Position numbers and translations under genes: made by a program | In this document: piece after piece, positions 45,671 through 60,500 of the stretch | Position numbering within the stretch: the stretch's first letter is position 1 | How the letters are laid out: the number at the start of each line of letters is the position of its first letter | DNA from: Phalacrocorax aristotelis | Taxonomy: Eukaryota > Chordata > Aves > Suliformes > Phalacrocoracidae | Reading direction: 5' to 3' | Length of the DNA: 64,000 nt | Assembly: GCF_949628215.1 (NCBI RefSeq) | Contig: NC_134279.1 | Coordinates: 82,081,330-82,145,329 of the forward strand | Notes under the pieces: generated by a model | What the model saw: the letters and a program-made list of their open reading frames with translations, nothing else | Database searches by the model: none | Told to the model about the DNA's origin: nothing

Positions 45671-48378
45671 ATCATCCACATCTATTTTTCATAACACACC
45701 AGCCCGAAGGGAGAGCTGAAGTGGGGTTGCCACTCATCCTGACCACCTAGGAAAAGCCTGTCTCTGCTGGCTCTCAATCAGAGAAGGAAACGGCAAAGTG
45801 GCGTTTCAACATCGCCTCCAGTGAGTTACAAGAGACACAGGAGTGGAGCCATGAGAGACTGCAGGAGTGGGTACTCCTGGAAAGAAGCTGGCACTTGCAT
45901 GCCCATCCTATGCAGAGACTCAGCTCACGCAAGATTAAAGGCTGGTGGAGACAGGCTTGCCGGGGCCAGAGGTGTAGAAGAGCAGGGCGCGACTACACGA
46001 CGTGAAAGGGAAGTGGCAGAAGAAGGCAATTCACAGCCTGACCTCATGATGTTGAGGTAGTTCCTTGCCTTTGAAGGGCTGAGCATCAGGGTTTAATCCC
46101 TTGCTCACGTGTGGCTCTGTGGACACAAGTTTTGCAGAGTTGCAGCTGGTAGTCATGTCACTTGGTGCACAGAGGGCTCCACGGTCTCCAGACCTCTCCG
46201 GAGGACACCGATGTCCGGGATAAAGGGGAGATGTTCACAGCAATGCAGCGATGGCTATGGCACTTTGTAGGGAGGTAAGAGACTTCCCTGCCTGTAGTGC
46301 TGCCTCCCTGCCTGCTTTTCTGATCCGCATGAGCCGCTTAGCCGTGAAGATCTCACATGCGAGTTTCAGTTCGGGGTGTGACCTCGCACCCTGCCCACAA
46401 GACTTGGACCTTGGCACGTTCCTTTACACAGCCCTGGATTAGGACGACCAGGTGCTACGGCCCCAAGGACCTCGAGGAGCAGAACTTTGGATAGGATGCA
46501 GGCAGGAGGATTTCTGTGCATGTCTTACATATCCACAGGTGTTCAGCTGAAACCAAGAGTGGTTTCATATTGGAACAAAGGCCAGGAAAGTTGCTGCTGT
46601 TTCCCAGCAAAATCTGAAGCAATAAATGATGGAAGGTGATCTACAGGGAATGGCAATAAAAGGCGCTGGACTTTGCTGCGTCAGCTGCTGCTAAGCCTTT
46701 CTACGGATCTGAATGCTGAGGAACTAACAATGTTCCTTGGAGGAGCAGAAACCGAGGAATAAATGGGCTGCTGAAAAGCCCAGGCCTAAATACTCAGGGA
46801 GAATCTGGAGCTACTCCTGTGCCTCCCGTGGCGGTCACCCTGGGTAAGCGCTTATCCTGAGAAACCTTCTCACCCTTCCTTACCATCTTCTTTCTTGGCT
46901 TGATCTAGTGAGGGGTTCAGCCCCCCAAGAAGGAACTAGGAGTCCTCAGCTCACCTCCTTGAGGGAAGACCCCCAAGTGCTCAAGTAGCCCAAGGTCACA
47001 CATCTGCCCCCCTGTGCCCGAGACACCAGAGAGACATTTGTCCTCACCCTCCAGCTGGGCTCTGGTTGCAGCTCAGTAGAACTGGTCACTTCACCAGCCT
47101 TTGCTTAAATGACCTCTTGACTGAGGAACTAGGCTTTGACAGGAGGCAATGTCCTTCACGTGCTAACCTGGACACAAGCATTTGCCTCTGCCAGTTCTTC
47201 AAGGAGGGGAACCATAGCAATCCTCTCCCTACCCATGACATGATTCATGACTTGGCCTTTCCACAAATGGGCTGGATATTTATGTCCCCAGGGTGGTATC
47301 TAGCAAACCTTTTCTATCCTATCTCTTCCCATGAAAACTGATGAAATGCCCTGACTGAAGACCCTCTGACTCTCTGCGAGACCGGCGGACGCACAGGTAA
47401 CTTGTGAGAATGGGTTGCGTTGGGCTCACATCGAGTCCTGCCCACGGGCTCACACATTCATCCCTCATGGAGAAAGGTTAGCTCGGAGTGGGACAACATT
47501 GGCCTCTGGTTGTTTGGATGTGGCAAAAAAAAATACGTACCCCAAACACGTTACAGGACTAGTGAATAGAGATGCTGGGTTGGGACACGAAGAAAGCCAG
47601 CCGTAAACAAAACGCAACACACGTGTTTCTTCCTGAACACCATCGATACATGACACATGTTTCTCTAAAAAGGAGGGCCCCGAGGGCTAGATAATAGCTT
47701 GGAGTTGCATGCTGATTGCACGCCGGCCATGGTTTCAAGCGGTGGATAATCCCCACCAGCCAGTTTGTAGTGATTTGGTCCACCCCAGAGGTGCTTCAGA
47801 ACCCTCTCCAGTGAACAAAACCAACCACCTTCTCACCGGTGCTCTGGTTTCTTCAGTCTGAACCAGGTGGGATGTCCTTCAGATCCTGAGCAACCCTGGA
47901 GACAGTCTGAACGCCACATCGCTTGATGTGTCCTGTCAAGAGCCCCCCAACGTGAGTCAGGGCTTCAGGGAACTTCCTGACTGCTCATCCATCAAAAGTC
48001 TCTCCCCCCTTGGCTGGGGCAGGCAAAAGCATTTCCTTTGCAGGTCTCATTTCTTGGCTCAACTCTCTCCTTCTCCTTTTCCAAGGGAATTGTCCATGTC
48101 TCTGACCCCATCCACAGAGAGCTGGAGAGACAACAACCAAGCTGTGGGGTGGAAAGGTGGCCAGGACCAAGAATGCGCTGGTTGTTGACGATGCTGATTG
48201 TATAAAATCAAATAAATTGGCAGACGGGTGAGGAGGAGGAAGGGATGCCCACATGCCCACCTCTCCTTCCCATCGCCTCCCTCCTTCCCCCCCACCCCCC
48301 GAAAAAGTTACTGGTCTGGTTGTTTTGTAAAGAAACCAACACAAAGAGAGTCTCTGCCTGGCGTGTGCCCGCCCTGCT

Positions 48379-48525
48379 TCACATCACGAAGAGGCTCAGC
48401 ACAGCAAGAGCGGGGAGAAGCCACATCTGCGGCGGAGAGGCTGCCCAGCAGGAGGGAGCCGCTGGGCTGGAGGTCCCTGATGACAGACGAGTGGAGCCCC
48501 GCAGGAGCCTCTCCTCTCCAGCCAC
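48379..48525 (-). CDS. GFRA4: GFRA4 last coding exon: GPI-anchor signal
   Basis: This 147-nt exon begins in phase 0 after acceptor ctttctctcgcag and ends in TGA. It encodes 48 residues. A serine/glycine/alanine-rich stretch ([13 protein letters not shown]) offers small residues for GPI attachment. It is followed by a terminal hydrophobic run, [15 protein letters not shown], with no charged residue after it. This is the classic GPI signal layout. The phase match with the preceding TK codon and the hydrophobic end make the assignment sound, although this region is poorly conserved in the family. It lies about 2.1 kb from the preceding exon. Confidence 0.85.
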   Translation of the reverse strand: MAGEERLLRGSTRLSSGTSSPAAPSCWAASPPQMWLLPALAVLSLFVM

Positions 48526-51500
48526 CTGCGAGAGAAAGGAGGCAGCATGGGGTGAGTGGAGTGGTTGTTCCCCACCTTGGTCCCTCTGAGGGTTTAGGGC
48601 TTGGGGACTTCGCAACCTTCCTATGTGTGTGCATGCGCAGAGGGAGCCAGGACTAGTCTCAACACCCCAAGCCTAGTCTGGAAGTCAGCTGAGCTCTGTT
48701 GGAGATGGTGGTGAACGCGGTGGTAGTGCCGTGGCATACAGCGGGGTCACCCCGTGGGAACGGCACTGGGTGTGCAGCCCACAGGTTTGGACACTGTTTG
48801 GAGGTGTCTTTGTGTGAGGCGGGTGCCTGGATGCCAACTCTGGTCAATGGAGGTCCATGCAGCCTACGGAGCCACTGCTGGCCAGCAGCTTGACCTGGTG
48901 GCCTCTTCAGGTGGAGATGTCCGCTGGGTGTTGAATACATCCCCGCGGGTCTGGTAGACGTTTCACCAAGCAGCAGCTGGTGGTTTACTCCAGGTGCGTG
49001 TGTTTACATGGCTGACTCCCACCCTGGGTGCCCACCCCCTGCAGACAAACTGCACCCTTCTCCTTTTATGTTGCACTGACATCTGTGGCTGAAAACTGGC
49101 TTTACTAGAGATGTCTATTTGCATTAGTTGATAACTGAGATAATTTAGAGCCAAGGCTCTGCACTGCTATGAAGATCATTAGCAGATGGACTAATTGGGC
49201 CACGGTAGCTTTCCTCCTCAGGTCCAGGGGCCTCATTTAAACATTGAACAGGATCTGGATTTGAAGTTGAGTCCAAAGTCAAGACCCAACTGGTTTCTCT
49301 TGCAGTGTCAGCAGGGACCATGCTCCAGTAGCACTCACACCTCAGCAGAGGGATGTGCTGCTGTCACGGGGAGGCTGGCGACGTGGTAGGGCCACCCCTT
49401 ACTGCAGGTGCCTTCTCCAGCTTCCCACCCGCTGGTGGCAGCAGCAGTTGCCTATCTGGGCTGGACTGTCAGTCACGAGGGAAGTTTACAGCTTCTCCAT
49501 CACTTCCAGGACAAAGTTCTCAGTGCAAGGTCTGGACCTCAGGCCGCTACTTGTATTGCACTAAGGTCTGGGGAGCACCGGCTAGAAGCAAATCCTCCAT
49601 ATCGCCTGGGTGCAAAGTTTATGGCCTGATGAAATTATGCCTGTGCTGTGCATGGCCACCAATGCCCTGAAAAGCAGTCAGGAAAGCCGAGGCCACATTT
49701 CTGCACCTCCCAACCTGACGCTCTGTGAAAACAGGGTGGAGGAAGGTGAACTGGGTGTTTTCCCAGAAAAAATAAAAAGGGAAGAGGCTTAAAAAACAAA
49801 CCCGTGTGTGGAAGCTCTCTGAACATAGCAACTAGCCCAGTGCAAAGCCCACGCTCAGTCCTTGGAGTGTAGTTAATTGACAGTTTCTGTAACCTGAACA
49901 TTCAGCGAATCAGGGTCGCTGTTAATTATTCAATAGTAAAATAATTCAGTCTGAAAATTACTCTGGCGGGTGGAAAATCAAGGTCATTGCTTTTTATTAA
50001 AAAAAAAAAAATTAATGCCTACTACTGCCATCATCAGTAAATTAATCTATTTGTTTTAAAATAATTTCAAATTAATGTTATTTTGATACTAACAATTTGC
50101 TGATGACTAGAACCTTTCATCTGAAATTTTCCAATGCTTATCAAACCTCAGTCAGCTAACGCTCAACATTATGACCTCCAGGATCCTCATCTAACAAGGG
50201 AGGAATCTGTCTCCCAGGCAGCTGAAATGCTTGTCTGAAGCTGTGCGGCTGCCCTTCAGGAGGGTGAAGAGCCAAACCAGTGGTCCTCACTCCCCTTCTA
50301 CACTCCTGAGAAGCCCATGGATTTCCCAGTACTTCTAAAAAAACCCATATATCTCTGTAGCACCCACAAAAGAAAAGAAAATTGGAGGGCAGAGTCAGGG
50401 CTAGGAGCATGTAACCCTGTGCTTGATGTTGGGAAAGGGCATGAAGAAGAGGGTGAATCAGGGAGTCCAGGAGGAGAAGGGGAGGTTGAATGTCTGCACG
50501 TAGCTGAAATGACACAGATGGAAGAGAGGTCTGAGGCGAGGAGGTCTGGAGGGCATGGAGGAGGTGTAGACATGGCCAAGCATCTCTTAGGGCCAGGTCA
50601 GCCCTCTCCTACCTTGGTGGGCTGGAGGTGCTCGAAGATGTTCTCTCTGAGGGTCGCCACGGCTCTGTTGGCATTTCGCTCCTGCTTGTACATCTGTGTG
50701 GTGGGGGGGATGGATGGGGCCACAGCTGCGTTCAGGTAGGTCCCGTTGCCAAAAGCCAGAATGGCATTTTCTTTGTGTGGGAAAGAGATGTAGAAAAGTG
50801 TTGTCAGGGCAACGTTTCCGAGGGAAAGCACACACATCACTTCTCCAACCTCCTTTGGCTACATCACCCAAATGCATGCCTGAGGGTCTGGACACCTATA
50901 GACTCCTGAGGACCAGGGCATCTTCATACCCTCATTCACAAGAAGCCTCACCAGCTTGCGGGCGATGCTGCCGGAGCAGCAATGTGCCGGGTGATACTTA
51001 CGGAGACAGATATTGTCGGTGAAGAGGTGGAGAAAGCTCTCACACTCTTCCTGCCGGTTGCCACTGGCATTGCACGTGCACCAGGGAGATATGCTGGAAG
51101 TTGAGTTGTCGATGTAGTTGGGTGTGATGGGGCTGCCTGCCGGGCAGGATGGAGAAATGTTACTGCAAGGCTGGTACTTCAAGAGGGACAATGATTTCTC
51201 TCCTTGCTACTCTCTTGGGTTGGTCTGCTTACAGCCTCAGCTGAGCCCCTCTGTGTTGGCAGCACAAGAAAACCCTACAAGTGCTGGTGACTGGTCTGTT
51301 TTGCTCCCAGGGAGGAGAATTGGGGCAGTTGCAACCCTTTTGTTCACCCCACCACCAACAAAGCCTTCAGTCAATTAAAATGTGCTATCAGTGCAACGAA
51401 TGGGCAGCTCCTGGGAACTCAAGTTCCCTAATAACATTCAAAAACTGTATGTGAATGTGTGTAAGGGTTTCCATGCTGTCATTGAAAAAGCCAAGCTCAA

Positions 51501-54500
51501 TCTCCAGAATGGTCAGAGACAACAAAGGAAGGATTAAACCAGAATGAAATCTTGACCCAAAAAGCTGTCAGTCTATCCCATCCATCAGGATGGAACAAGT
51601 CCAATGGCCATTGGCGCTTTTCTTTGGGCTCTGGCTGTGCTTGTGCTAACTGCTTCCAGCTGGGTCTCTGCAACATCTGAAAACCCAATTTGACATCCTC
51701 TGAAGTCAGCAAGATGGCAGTGGATGGTGATTTCCAGTAGCATCACTGGCGATGGCAGCAGGAAACCCCTGAGAGAGCAGATGCCCTGGGGTGGCCCTTT
51801 TATTTCTACCTGAGAGAGAGGCTGGGATCTTGCAACAGCCCATGGCACATGTTTTTTCTCCCTGCACTGCAGCTGTCCTAAGGTTACCCCATGCTCATGG
51901 CTTGGGCTCCTTCTCTGGTCATGGCAGAGAGAAAGCCCAGCATCTCCAGAGATCCCAGCCTCACCTCTCTACCTTATTGTCCTCACAGCTTTTTTGCTGG
52001 CCGGAGTCAGAGGAGGTATTTCCCACCCAGAGAGCGGGAGAGAGAGCAGCCGAAGGATGCAGCCTCTTACCTATGATCCCTGTATATGCCAGCAGACAGG
52101 CAGCATAGCTGTCCCTCCGGCAGCCGCTCGCAGCCTGAAGGGACGGCTGGCAATTAAACTGGAACTCCGCATAGCGTGACCTGATGGAGCGGGAGCACAA
52201 AATAGGGCACATTAGCACAGCTATTCAGGGCAAAAAGGGACATAACAGCACACTGGTGGTGTTTTCAGAAGCGGACACATTTGCAAAATCCTTTGCTGCT
52301 GTAGGTGCTGCTAAACCAGTTTGAATTAATGTCATTTTATACTCTCCTGCCCCCCTCAACAAACCCAGAAGTGGGTTTTACCCCTTTGAGATGAGACATG
52401 AACAGGGGCTGTAGTTCATGTTCTACAGGCTTCCTCTGGGACTGCAAGAAAGGTCCAGTCTTGGAAGAAATGTTTGTTTTCTGATGTGTGAAACTGGTTT
52501 TCGAGGGAAGAGCTGTTGCAGGCAGCGAGAGAATTCATTCTGTATTGCCATTATCTGGTTCTTGGGTAATAGCTTCCCCTAGAGACCTAAGCCTTCATTT
52601 TTAGGCTGATTTGCCAAAAGAAGGAATCACTCTGGTCCAGTTTCTCTCTCTTCAAAGACTGTGCTCTAAATGGAGTTGAGGTCATTCTCAGATTAAGGGA
52701 AATGCCTAAAGGCTTAGATATGAAATGCTCTGCCCGTCATCAGGGCTGCTGCAGGCACCCATTCTCAGGAGGCGGCTGGACTCTGGAGCCTGTGGAGCAA
52801 GAGGTGTATGACCACAGACCGCTGTGCCTCGGTTTTCACACTGCCTAGGTCAGAGCACCAAACCGCTTAGCACAAAGGAGCTTTGAGTCACACGCTGGAC
52901 TTGTTGGGGCTGTCTGGGCCACGCAGGGAGGTAGGTGCATCATTCAGGCAGGTTGCTAGGTTGCTCTTTGCATGTGGCTCCTCTGCTATCTTGGTTGAAT
53001 AAACTCTGTAAGTCATGCTGCCAACCAGATATTTGCCACCTAATTCTTCGGGGATGAGGCCGTTGTTGGCACATAGGCACCCAGCGGTGTTTGGACACTG
53101 TAGGCTCTCTAAGACATCCATGTGGGGCTCTTGGGCAGGAAAAAGGACCCACTGGAGAGTCAGATCCATCTAAACAAGCATCCCGTGGCCAGGTAAGAAG
53201 GCATCTCACATGGCATTTGCGCCGCTTAGGAAGCTCAAGCAAGCACCAGCACCACTGACATGTGAAGGTAAGGTCCTTTAGATGACAACCTGCAGTGTCT
53301 GAACTGTGAACCTCAAACGTTTGCTCTGTCTGAGCAATCTCAGAAAAACTGAGCATGTTTCTCCTCCCAGACAGCCTCTTTCTGCCAGACATTTTCTCGG
53401 TGCTCCTGGTCACTGTCAGCCCCCCGACTCACACCTTCCTGCCCACTTCTCTCCTCCTCCTCAGTCTTCTCCTTTTCTTATCTTCTTTGTTCCCATGTTT
53501 GCCCCATACCAACCCTTTTCTCCTGTGCCATGGCCAGGCTAACTCTTCTTGCCCAAATTTTTGCTGCATTATTTAGGGAAGGGAGGTACTGGTTGCAGCT
53601 TTTGTATTATTCATGTTAGTAGAGCCCACCCCTCCAAGCTGGGAAATTCAGGGGGTTACAGCTGTGAAGAAGCAACAGGAGGGCTAAGCAGTGCAGGCAG
53701 GGTTAGCCCTGGTGTACTTTACCTTATTTCTTTAGCGTGCCATGATTTGTTCCTGGCTGTCCTTGTGGTTTCTGCACTGCTAGCTTTGACCAGGTCACAT
53801 GTCAACCCCTTGATCCCACCAGGTCTCTTCAGGATGTTTTATATCGTATATTCAGAGACCAAGGAACCATATAATTAACAGCTGTGCTGTGTGCAGGAAA
53901 CGGTTTCCAACCCCCTGGAAAGCAACACTCTCTCCTTTGAACCTCTTCTTCCCTGCTGGGTGCACTTGTCTTGTTAGGGAGAGGGCAGTACCTGTCCGTC
54001 TTCTTTTCCCTGGGTATCTGGGGGAAATCTGAACAAGAGCTGGTGTGGCTCAGAGGCTTTGCATCTTTCAGAGTCAGCTTCAGATACATAGCTCAGTTGT
54101 TCTCCTTAATCCACATTTCTGGGGTGCAGAGGGGTGATGGTATTAATGCCAGTCCATCCTTCCAAGAGGATGCTGCTGCTCTCACCTCCCTTTGTGAAAA
54201 GACATCATTTTTAAATTGTAACTTAAAAATGACCTGCTGGTAGGGGTCGGTCGCTGGAAGTTCAGCTCAGGAAGTCCCAAAGCCCACAGTAATCAGAGGC
54301 TGGGACAGTACTGGGAGATGTGCCCGACACTTGCTCTGGTGCTCTTCTCCAGGTGTCTGCTCGTGGCCGCAGCTGCGCGCCGGTCGCTGAGCTGGCCCGC
54401 CACGTTTGGTGCAGTACGGCTCCTGGTACGGCCTTACACCTCTTACTGACGGATGGGCTCCACTCCTGAGAGCTGTGCCTTAACCTTCTGGAATATCAAA

Positions 54501-57500
54501 GACTTTTTGAGAAATAGAGGGGTGAAAAATAGTACAGCTGAGGGAAAAACACTGAAGGGGTATGACTGTGAGTGTGCACATTGGGATGGGCCTGTGCGCG
54601 TGTGCATGCATGGGGCTTAAATGGAAACAGAGGAGCAAACCACCCTGGCCACTTACTACGTGGTGGATCTATAGTGAGAACTGTGACTCTCAGACTCCTA
54701 TTGCAATCACTAGAACATCCAGCCTTGAAGAAGAAGGGTTTATTTCTTATATATGTGATTAATTTTCTAATTAAAAATACCCAAAGCTGTGGTTTTAAGG
54801 TTCCTACAAGTGCCTGTGACTGCTAGGATAGCTTGGGTGCTCCTGTAGGATGCTCTGGGCTCAGGGAGATAGACAGTGAGGAGAGAGATTGATGAAAGTG
54901 ACTGCAAGCACCCCACACCACATCCCTGCTTAGCTTGCACCTTCCTGGAACTATTCCCATAACGGGTCTTTCTTTAGGACCAAAGCTAAAACCCCATAGA
55001 AGAGGTCTAAAAAAGCTCCAGCACAAACTTCTCAAACCTTCCTCTGTCTGTTAATGCTTCTGTATAGAGTATGAGACAAGGACATGGGTCATGGAAGGAG
55101 CCACACAGGCAATGGCCTGTGTCGGTGGGTGGTGGTGGGGTGGGTGCCTCCAGACAGGATCCTTCAGGCGGTTGCATTGGCTCAGGTCACCGGTGGATGA
55201 GCCCCAAGCTTGTCCAAGGGACAGCTCTCCATGTTGGCCACCCCAGTGCGTGAACGTTACCTGCAGACGTAGTTTTCCCGGCAAGAGTCCAGAGGCGCCA
55301 GGCAGTTGGGCTTCTCCTTGGACTCATAGGAGCAGGCAGGAACGATGGTCTGCCGCCGGCGTTCGGCACAGGCTGTGTCATCGCAGGGGCAGAAGAGCAG
55401 CTCGTGGGTGTACTCGGGCGGCACGCGGTCAAAGAACTTGCGCAGAGCCTTGTGGCACTTGGAGCGGTTGCAGGTGTCGGCCCGGGCCAGGCGCCGGATG
55501 CAGAAGGAGACATACTCCGTCCGCAACCGCTGGCACATCTCGTCCACGTTGCAGGCTTTGGCAGCGTCCAGACACCGGTTCACCTGGGTCACCTCGTTCT
55601 CAGATCCTGTGGGGTAGTGGGAGATGGTGATGGGGTTTGTGCTGACCTCCCTGCCAGCAGCACCACCTTATGCTGAGACCTTCACCCCCATCCTGCTCCC
55701 ATCCATGGCCACCTCGGTAAGACTACCCCACTCTGGGAAGGCAGGGGCCAGGGTGAAGTCCACATTTGCTCTCTGTGTCCTGGCAGGACCAAATCCCCTT
55801 TCCCTACTCACCTTTCCCAAGAGGTGCCATGCCCACACAACAAACCTCACACCCCAGAGCCTGATCCACCAAGCTCCTACATTTAATGAAATGAAGCTTT
55901 GCTCTACCCTGGGCATCTCATAACACTTTACCAATGTCAATTAACCAACGTGAGGCCTGGGAAGGCAGCAGTCATTAGAAAGTGCATCTACTTATGGCCG
56001 TGACTGGATCCACCAGTGTGATGGGACCTCTTCTAATGGACCTTCTTTTCCCAAAATGTTGCTCAATATCAAACACCGAGTCAGTAGCAAAGCTGGGTCT
56101 CCTGACACATGGGTGGTCTGCACTCACCCTTGCACCCCAGACTCTCTACCGGGTGCAATGAGTTTCCTCGGGCCTTCAGGGGGTCAAGCCTGGCTTTGGC
56201 AGCAGCTGTGCTATGTTCATCCCAGGACCTGCCCAGCTGAGTTGGAGCTGTCTGGGTCTCAAAGCACCACAACAGTGCTCTGACTTCCCCCATCCAGACC
56301 AGTCGTGCCCAGTTTTCCCATGTCCTGAGTAGCAACGGTGCCTTCATGGGATGGGGATCAGAGCTACCACCCACCCTGATGCCCCTGGGCCCTTGATGCT
56401 GCCTGCATGTGAGAGCATGTGGGTCTCTCCTCCCACCCTTTGCAAGGTCACCCCTTCGCTGGCTTCAGGGAAATTGCTCTGCATTTCCACCCTCTTAAAC
56501 AAGAGGGGAAAGAAAGTCCCAGATTAGCAGTCTGGGTGGGAGAGCAGGGACGTGCTGCGGGGATGCACGGAAGGTGGAGGAAAACTTGCAGCAGGGGGAA
56601 CACTCAGGAAGATAAAGCAAGAACTGTGGTGATGGATGAGAAACACGCTGTCTTCGGTAGGCAAATAGGGGTCTCTGTATGTCTGTATGCTGACAACCTC
56701 CTCTGCAAATGTAGGGAACAGGGTAAAAAGAAAGGTATTTGTATAACACTGGTTTTAGGGATCCTTCAAAGATGGGTGGGGGTCTGTTTTATAAGGGGGG
56801 CAATGACATTAGGCTCTGCCTGATAGGATAGATAAGATGAAGGCCCTCCAAGCATGAGAGAGAAAATGAATTTGAAGCCATTTTTCACCTCTCTGAATTA
56901 AGCCCGTGACCTGAAGCACAGTAGAAGGACTTTCTCCCCAGCCGAGAGGATTTTTTCACAGAGGAAAAATCCCCAGAATAAATTTTCAACGCAGAGTCAA
57001 GCCCTATCTTTGGCCGGGAGTTAAAACCAGCCAGTCACTGCTGACAAGCGTTAAAACATTGGCAGTGTCTCTGAGCACTTCAAAACGGGCTGCCCTGATG
57101 TTATCAGATGCTCCTTCTCCGAGCATTTATTTTTCCCTTCCTGTTGTCCCCGCTGCTTACGGTGAGCTGGAAGACAAATTCCAAGTTTTGCAGTTATTTT
57201 ATGATGGGTGAAACTTCTGCTCGGTGTGTTCCCACCACGTAGGTACTTCCTTTAAAAATGCCCAGAGATTAATATTGTTGGAGCATCGGTTTACGCTGGG
57301 GAGCTGTCAGCAAACGCGTAGGAAACAGTTACTTGGAAGAGTTTCATTACCCATTCAGCTAATGAATCACAGGGAACATGCTAGCTTTTCTCCTCTTCCC
57401 ACGCAACAACAGAGGATGCGCTTTTTAAAATCACCACTACAATTAGAATGGAGGGATATAATTCTGTTTGTACAGTTTTTAATAGTGGCCATATATTGTT

Positions 57501-60500
57501 TATGTAAAATTGGGTTAAAAATATCTTTTGCTCTGACTTGGCATACGGTCATGGGGATGCCTTATGTTTCAACAAGTTCTTGTGTATTTTTTTTTTAGTA
57601 CAATTGAAAGAGAGACCTTTGGCAATGCTGAACATATGATCCTGGGCATTGGCAGGCGCAGGGCAGCAGGTCATAAGTTATCTTCTAGAAGTTGTTGATG
57701 AGTATAAATAGGGAAAAAAAGGTTAAACCAAGAACCTTCATGTCGCTGGACGGATGCTGAGTCCTTTGGTACATATCCCTGCTGCTCTGGGCCCATTCAC
57801 TTTGCTGCCCAGCCATTTGCAGGCTGCTTTAAAAACCTGACAATGCGTTAAACATGCATAAAAATCCCCATCCCTAGATTTTGCCGTGCTCTGAAGAGCC
57901 CTGTAGGACTTTCAGCAGATGGGGGAAAACTCTAGGAACGAAGGCCATGACCCAGCAAACAGCTTTGTGCATGCTTCACTTTCCATGCTCAGATCAGTCA
58001 AGTGGAGTCAATAAGAAGATGTGAGGTCAGGGAGCAACCCCTCCCTTCCCCTCGCTGCTCAGATTGTCGAGGGCTGATGGGTTAATTTGCTCCTGGACAT
58101 TTTCACCTAACATGTGCCTTGCCATTGTGGGGACTGCAGATATCCATCGGCTGCGGGGACCTGCTGCTCCTTTCTCGCTTGGGTGCACTCCAGCTGTGGA
58201 TGCCACCCCAGAGCCAGGTGCGCGTTTGGGGAGAGCTGCATTGCAGCGGCACTGATGTTTTGGCACATCTGCCAGAGACACACGAGGAGTACATTACCTG
58301 CTCCCAGGTGGGTAGCTTGATAACAAAAAACCCATCACCATTGGTAAGGCTTCCCTGCGGCTGTGGTGCATAAGCCAGCCGAAAGCTGGTTGTGGTGGCA
58401 GCTGTGATGTTGGTGATGGATGGCTTAATAGCTACTGCACTGACCTTTTAACTGCTGAGCCGAGGGGTTCATGCCCTCGAGGGGGTTAAAAGGTGTTGGG
58501 CAGCTCTGCTCATGTTATTAAGTGGATTACATGATGCAGAGCAGAACGTGGGTCTGAGTCCTGAGGTTGCCCTCGGGGCATGGGGTTAAAGGCTGTGGCT
58601 GGGATCAACTGGTAGGTCAGGTTATTGATGTTTTTGCCTGCAGAGTTTGGCACTGTGGCTGATGTGGAAGCGCCTTCTCGTACCAAACGATACCCAAGCA
58701 GCCCCTGCTGGGCAGGGTGTCTGCATGGTGCAGGTCATCCACCTGCTATGGAGAGCAGCCCACCTGTAATGGCTCATTGGAGATCTTCCTACCATGTCCC
58801 TCAGACCCAGCCCTTCACAGTACGGACACGAAAAAAGGCCAAGGACAAAAATCACAAGTGCTTCTTCCTAGGATAGGTAGCAGTTTAGCACAGGAATCAT
58901 AAGCAGCTCCTTGGAAAAATGATTGCTAGACCTGAACCATGCAATGCTTTGTGAAGAGACCACAAGAGAACACAAAGGACTGTCCTGTCTGTTGCACTTT
59001 ATCCCACAGCCAGTTCCCCCCAGTTTGAACCAGTAAGTGTAAGAGCATCTTCCCACCCACCTACCTGCCGTGATGGATGCCAGCCGGACGTAATCAAAGC
59101 CCCTGATGAATGGCTCATAAGGGGAACTCTCCAGTACATTCATGCCTAGATTGAAAAGAAAAGTTGGTGAGAAGGCAACTGAGGCTCCTGAGGGATGTCA
59201 GAGGTGTACAAGGTTCAACAGCTGCAGTGCAGGTTTGCTTGGTGGGTCCAAGGAGGTGTGCCTTAAAGGCGGTAAGTGAATGGATACTCAGAGTCACAGG
59301 AACCGATGTGTGGCCATATCCTTAAAGAAGGGAATAGGATGTAACTGGCTTTTAAAAATATGTCACAGCTTTGGAGTACGACAGCCTCTCAGGGAACTGT
59401 TGAGTTGCAACCCTCTATAGCTCAAGTCCTGGGCCCCTTTACAGAGATTGCCACTGAGGACGCAGGCTTTTGCTCATGGACAGAGCTCAGGCCACATGGA
59501 CAGAGCTCAAACCACCAGCTCCCTACATACATGGGGTTTCCACCACCATCCTTGCTATTTCCCATATATCTCTCCCTGGGTCAATGGACCTCACCTGTTT
59601 CTAGGACACAGCAGGTCTGTGCACAGGGTTGTGTGTGTGACAACACATGCCTTCGTATTTATTAACACCTCTCCCTTTCTCCTTGCCAACAGCCCTTTCT
59701 TGCTTGGTAGGGAGCTAATGACCCACAGCTCCTGCAGAAACTTCCCCCCTTCAATTTTAAGTTGCTGGGAAGCTAATTTTATTCAATTGGTGTTTCCCTT
59801 TCATCCGCTCAATGGTCTGTAATGCCCCGTCATCCTGATGGATACCACAGAATATTATTGAAGCAAACAGCTCAGTATCATTTTTTTTTTTATTAGACAT
59901 TTAGATGGATATGGACAGCAGCAGCAGATGTACTGGCTGGGATAAAAGGACTATCAAACCTCACGCTCCGGGCATATGCTGATCACCAGCTGCGGTCAGG
60001 AAGAAATGGCTCCCAGGGCACGCAGCCCTGTGCAATTACCACAGGTGCATTACAAGGCAGCTTTACACCTTCATTGAAATATCTTGCATCGTTACTGACT
60101 GGAGAGGGGCCCATTTGTATGTTCCGGCGTAGCAGTTTTATGTCCTGATGATATAGCACCTTATCAGAGAATTGTTATCGGGTTGTCATCATGTTATTGT
60201 GTCTCCAAATGGGAAGGTGGCTAAACACAGGCGTGCTCAAGAGAAGCTGAGCAAATAGTATGCTTTGTAAATTCCCTGAGCACACACTTCCACAATTGAT
60301 TTTATAAGAGGGCTTCTAGGAAGCTTTTTACAGCCTCCTGGGTACGTATGACTGAGAGATGAAGCCCTACACGGAGCATGTGGATTGGCTTCCTTTCTCA
60401 GTCAATTAAACCTGTGTAAGGACTCTGAAACATGTGACTATTATGAAATATATTTCCCCAGGGAAATCAAGGCAAGGAAATCAAAGGTTTGGGAGTGTGA

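Larger units (their letters stand above)
39181..48378. other. region between the 3' ends of ATRN and GFRA4
   Basis: About 9 kb of sequence that may include the GFRA4 3'UTR on the minus strand. It holds the CR1 end at 41655, homopolymers at 42129 and 44119, a weak exon-like segment at 40408-40526 and the candidate minus-strand poly(A) site at 44153. Open frames here (for example 43788-44558, + strand) show no recognisable domain. Confidence 0.6.
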
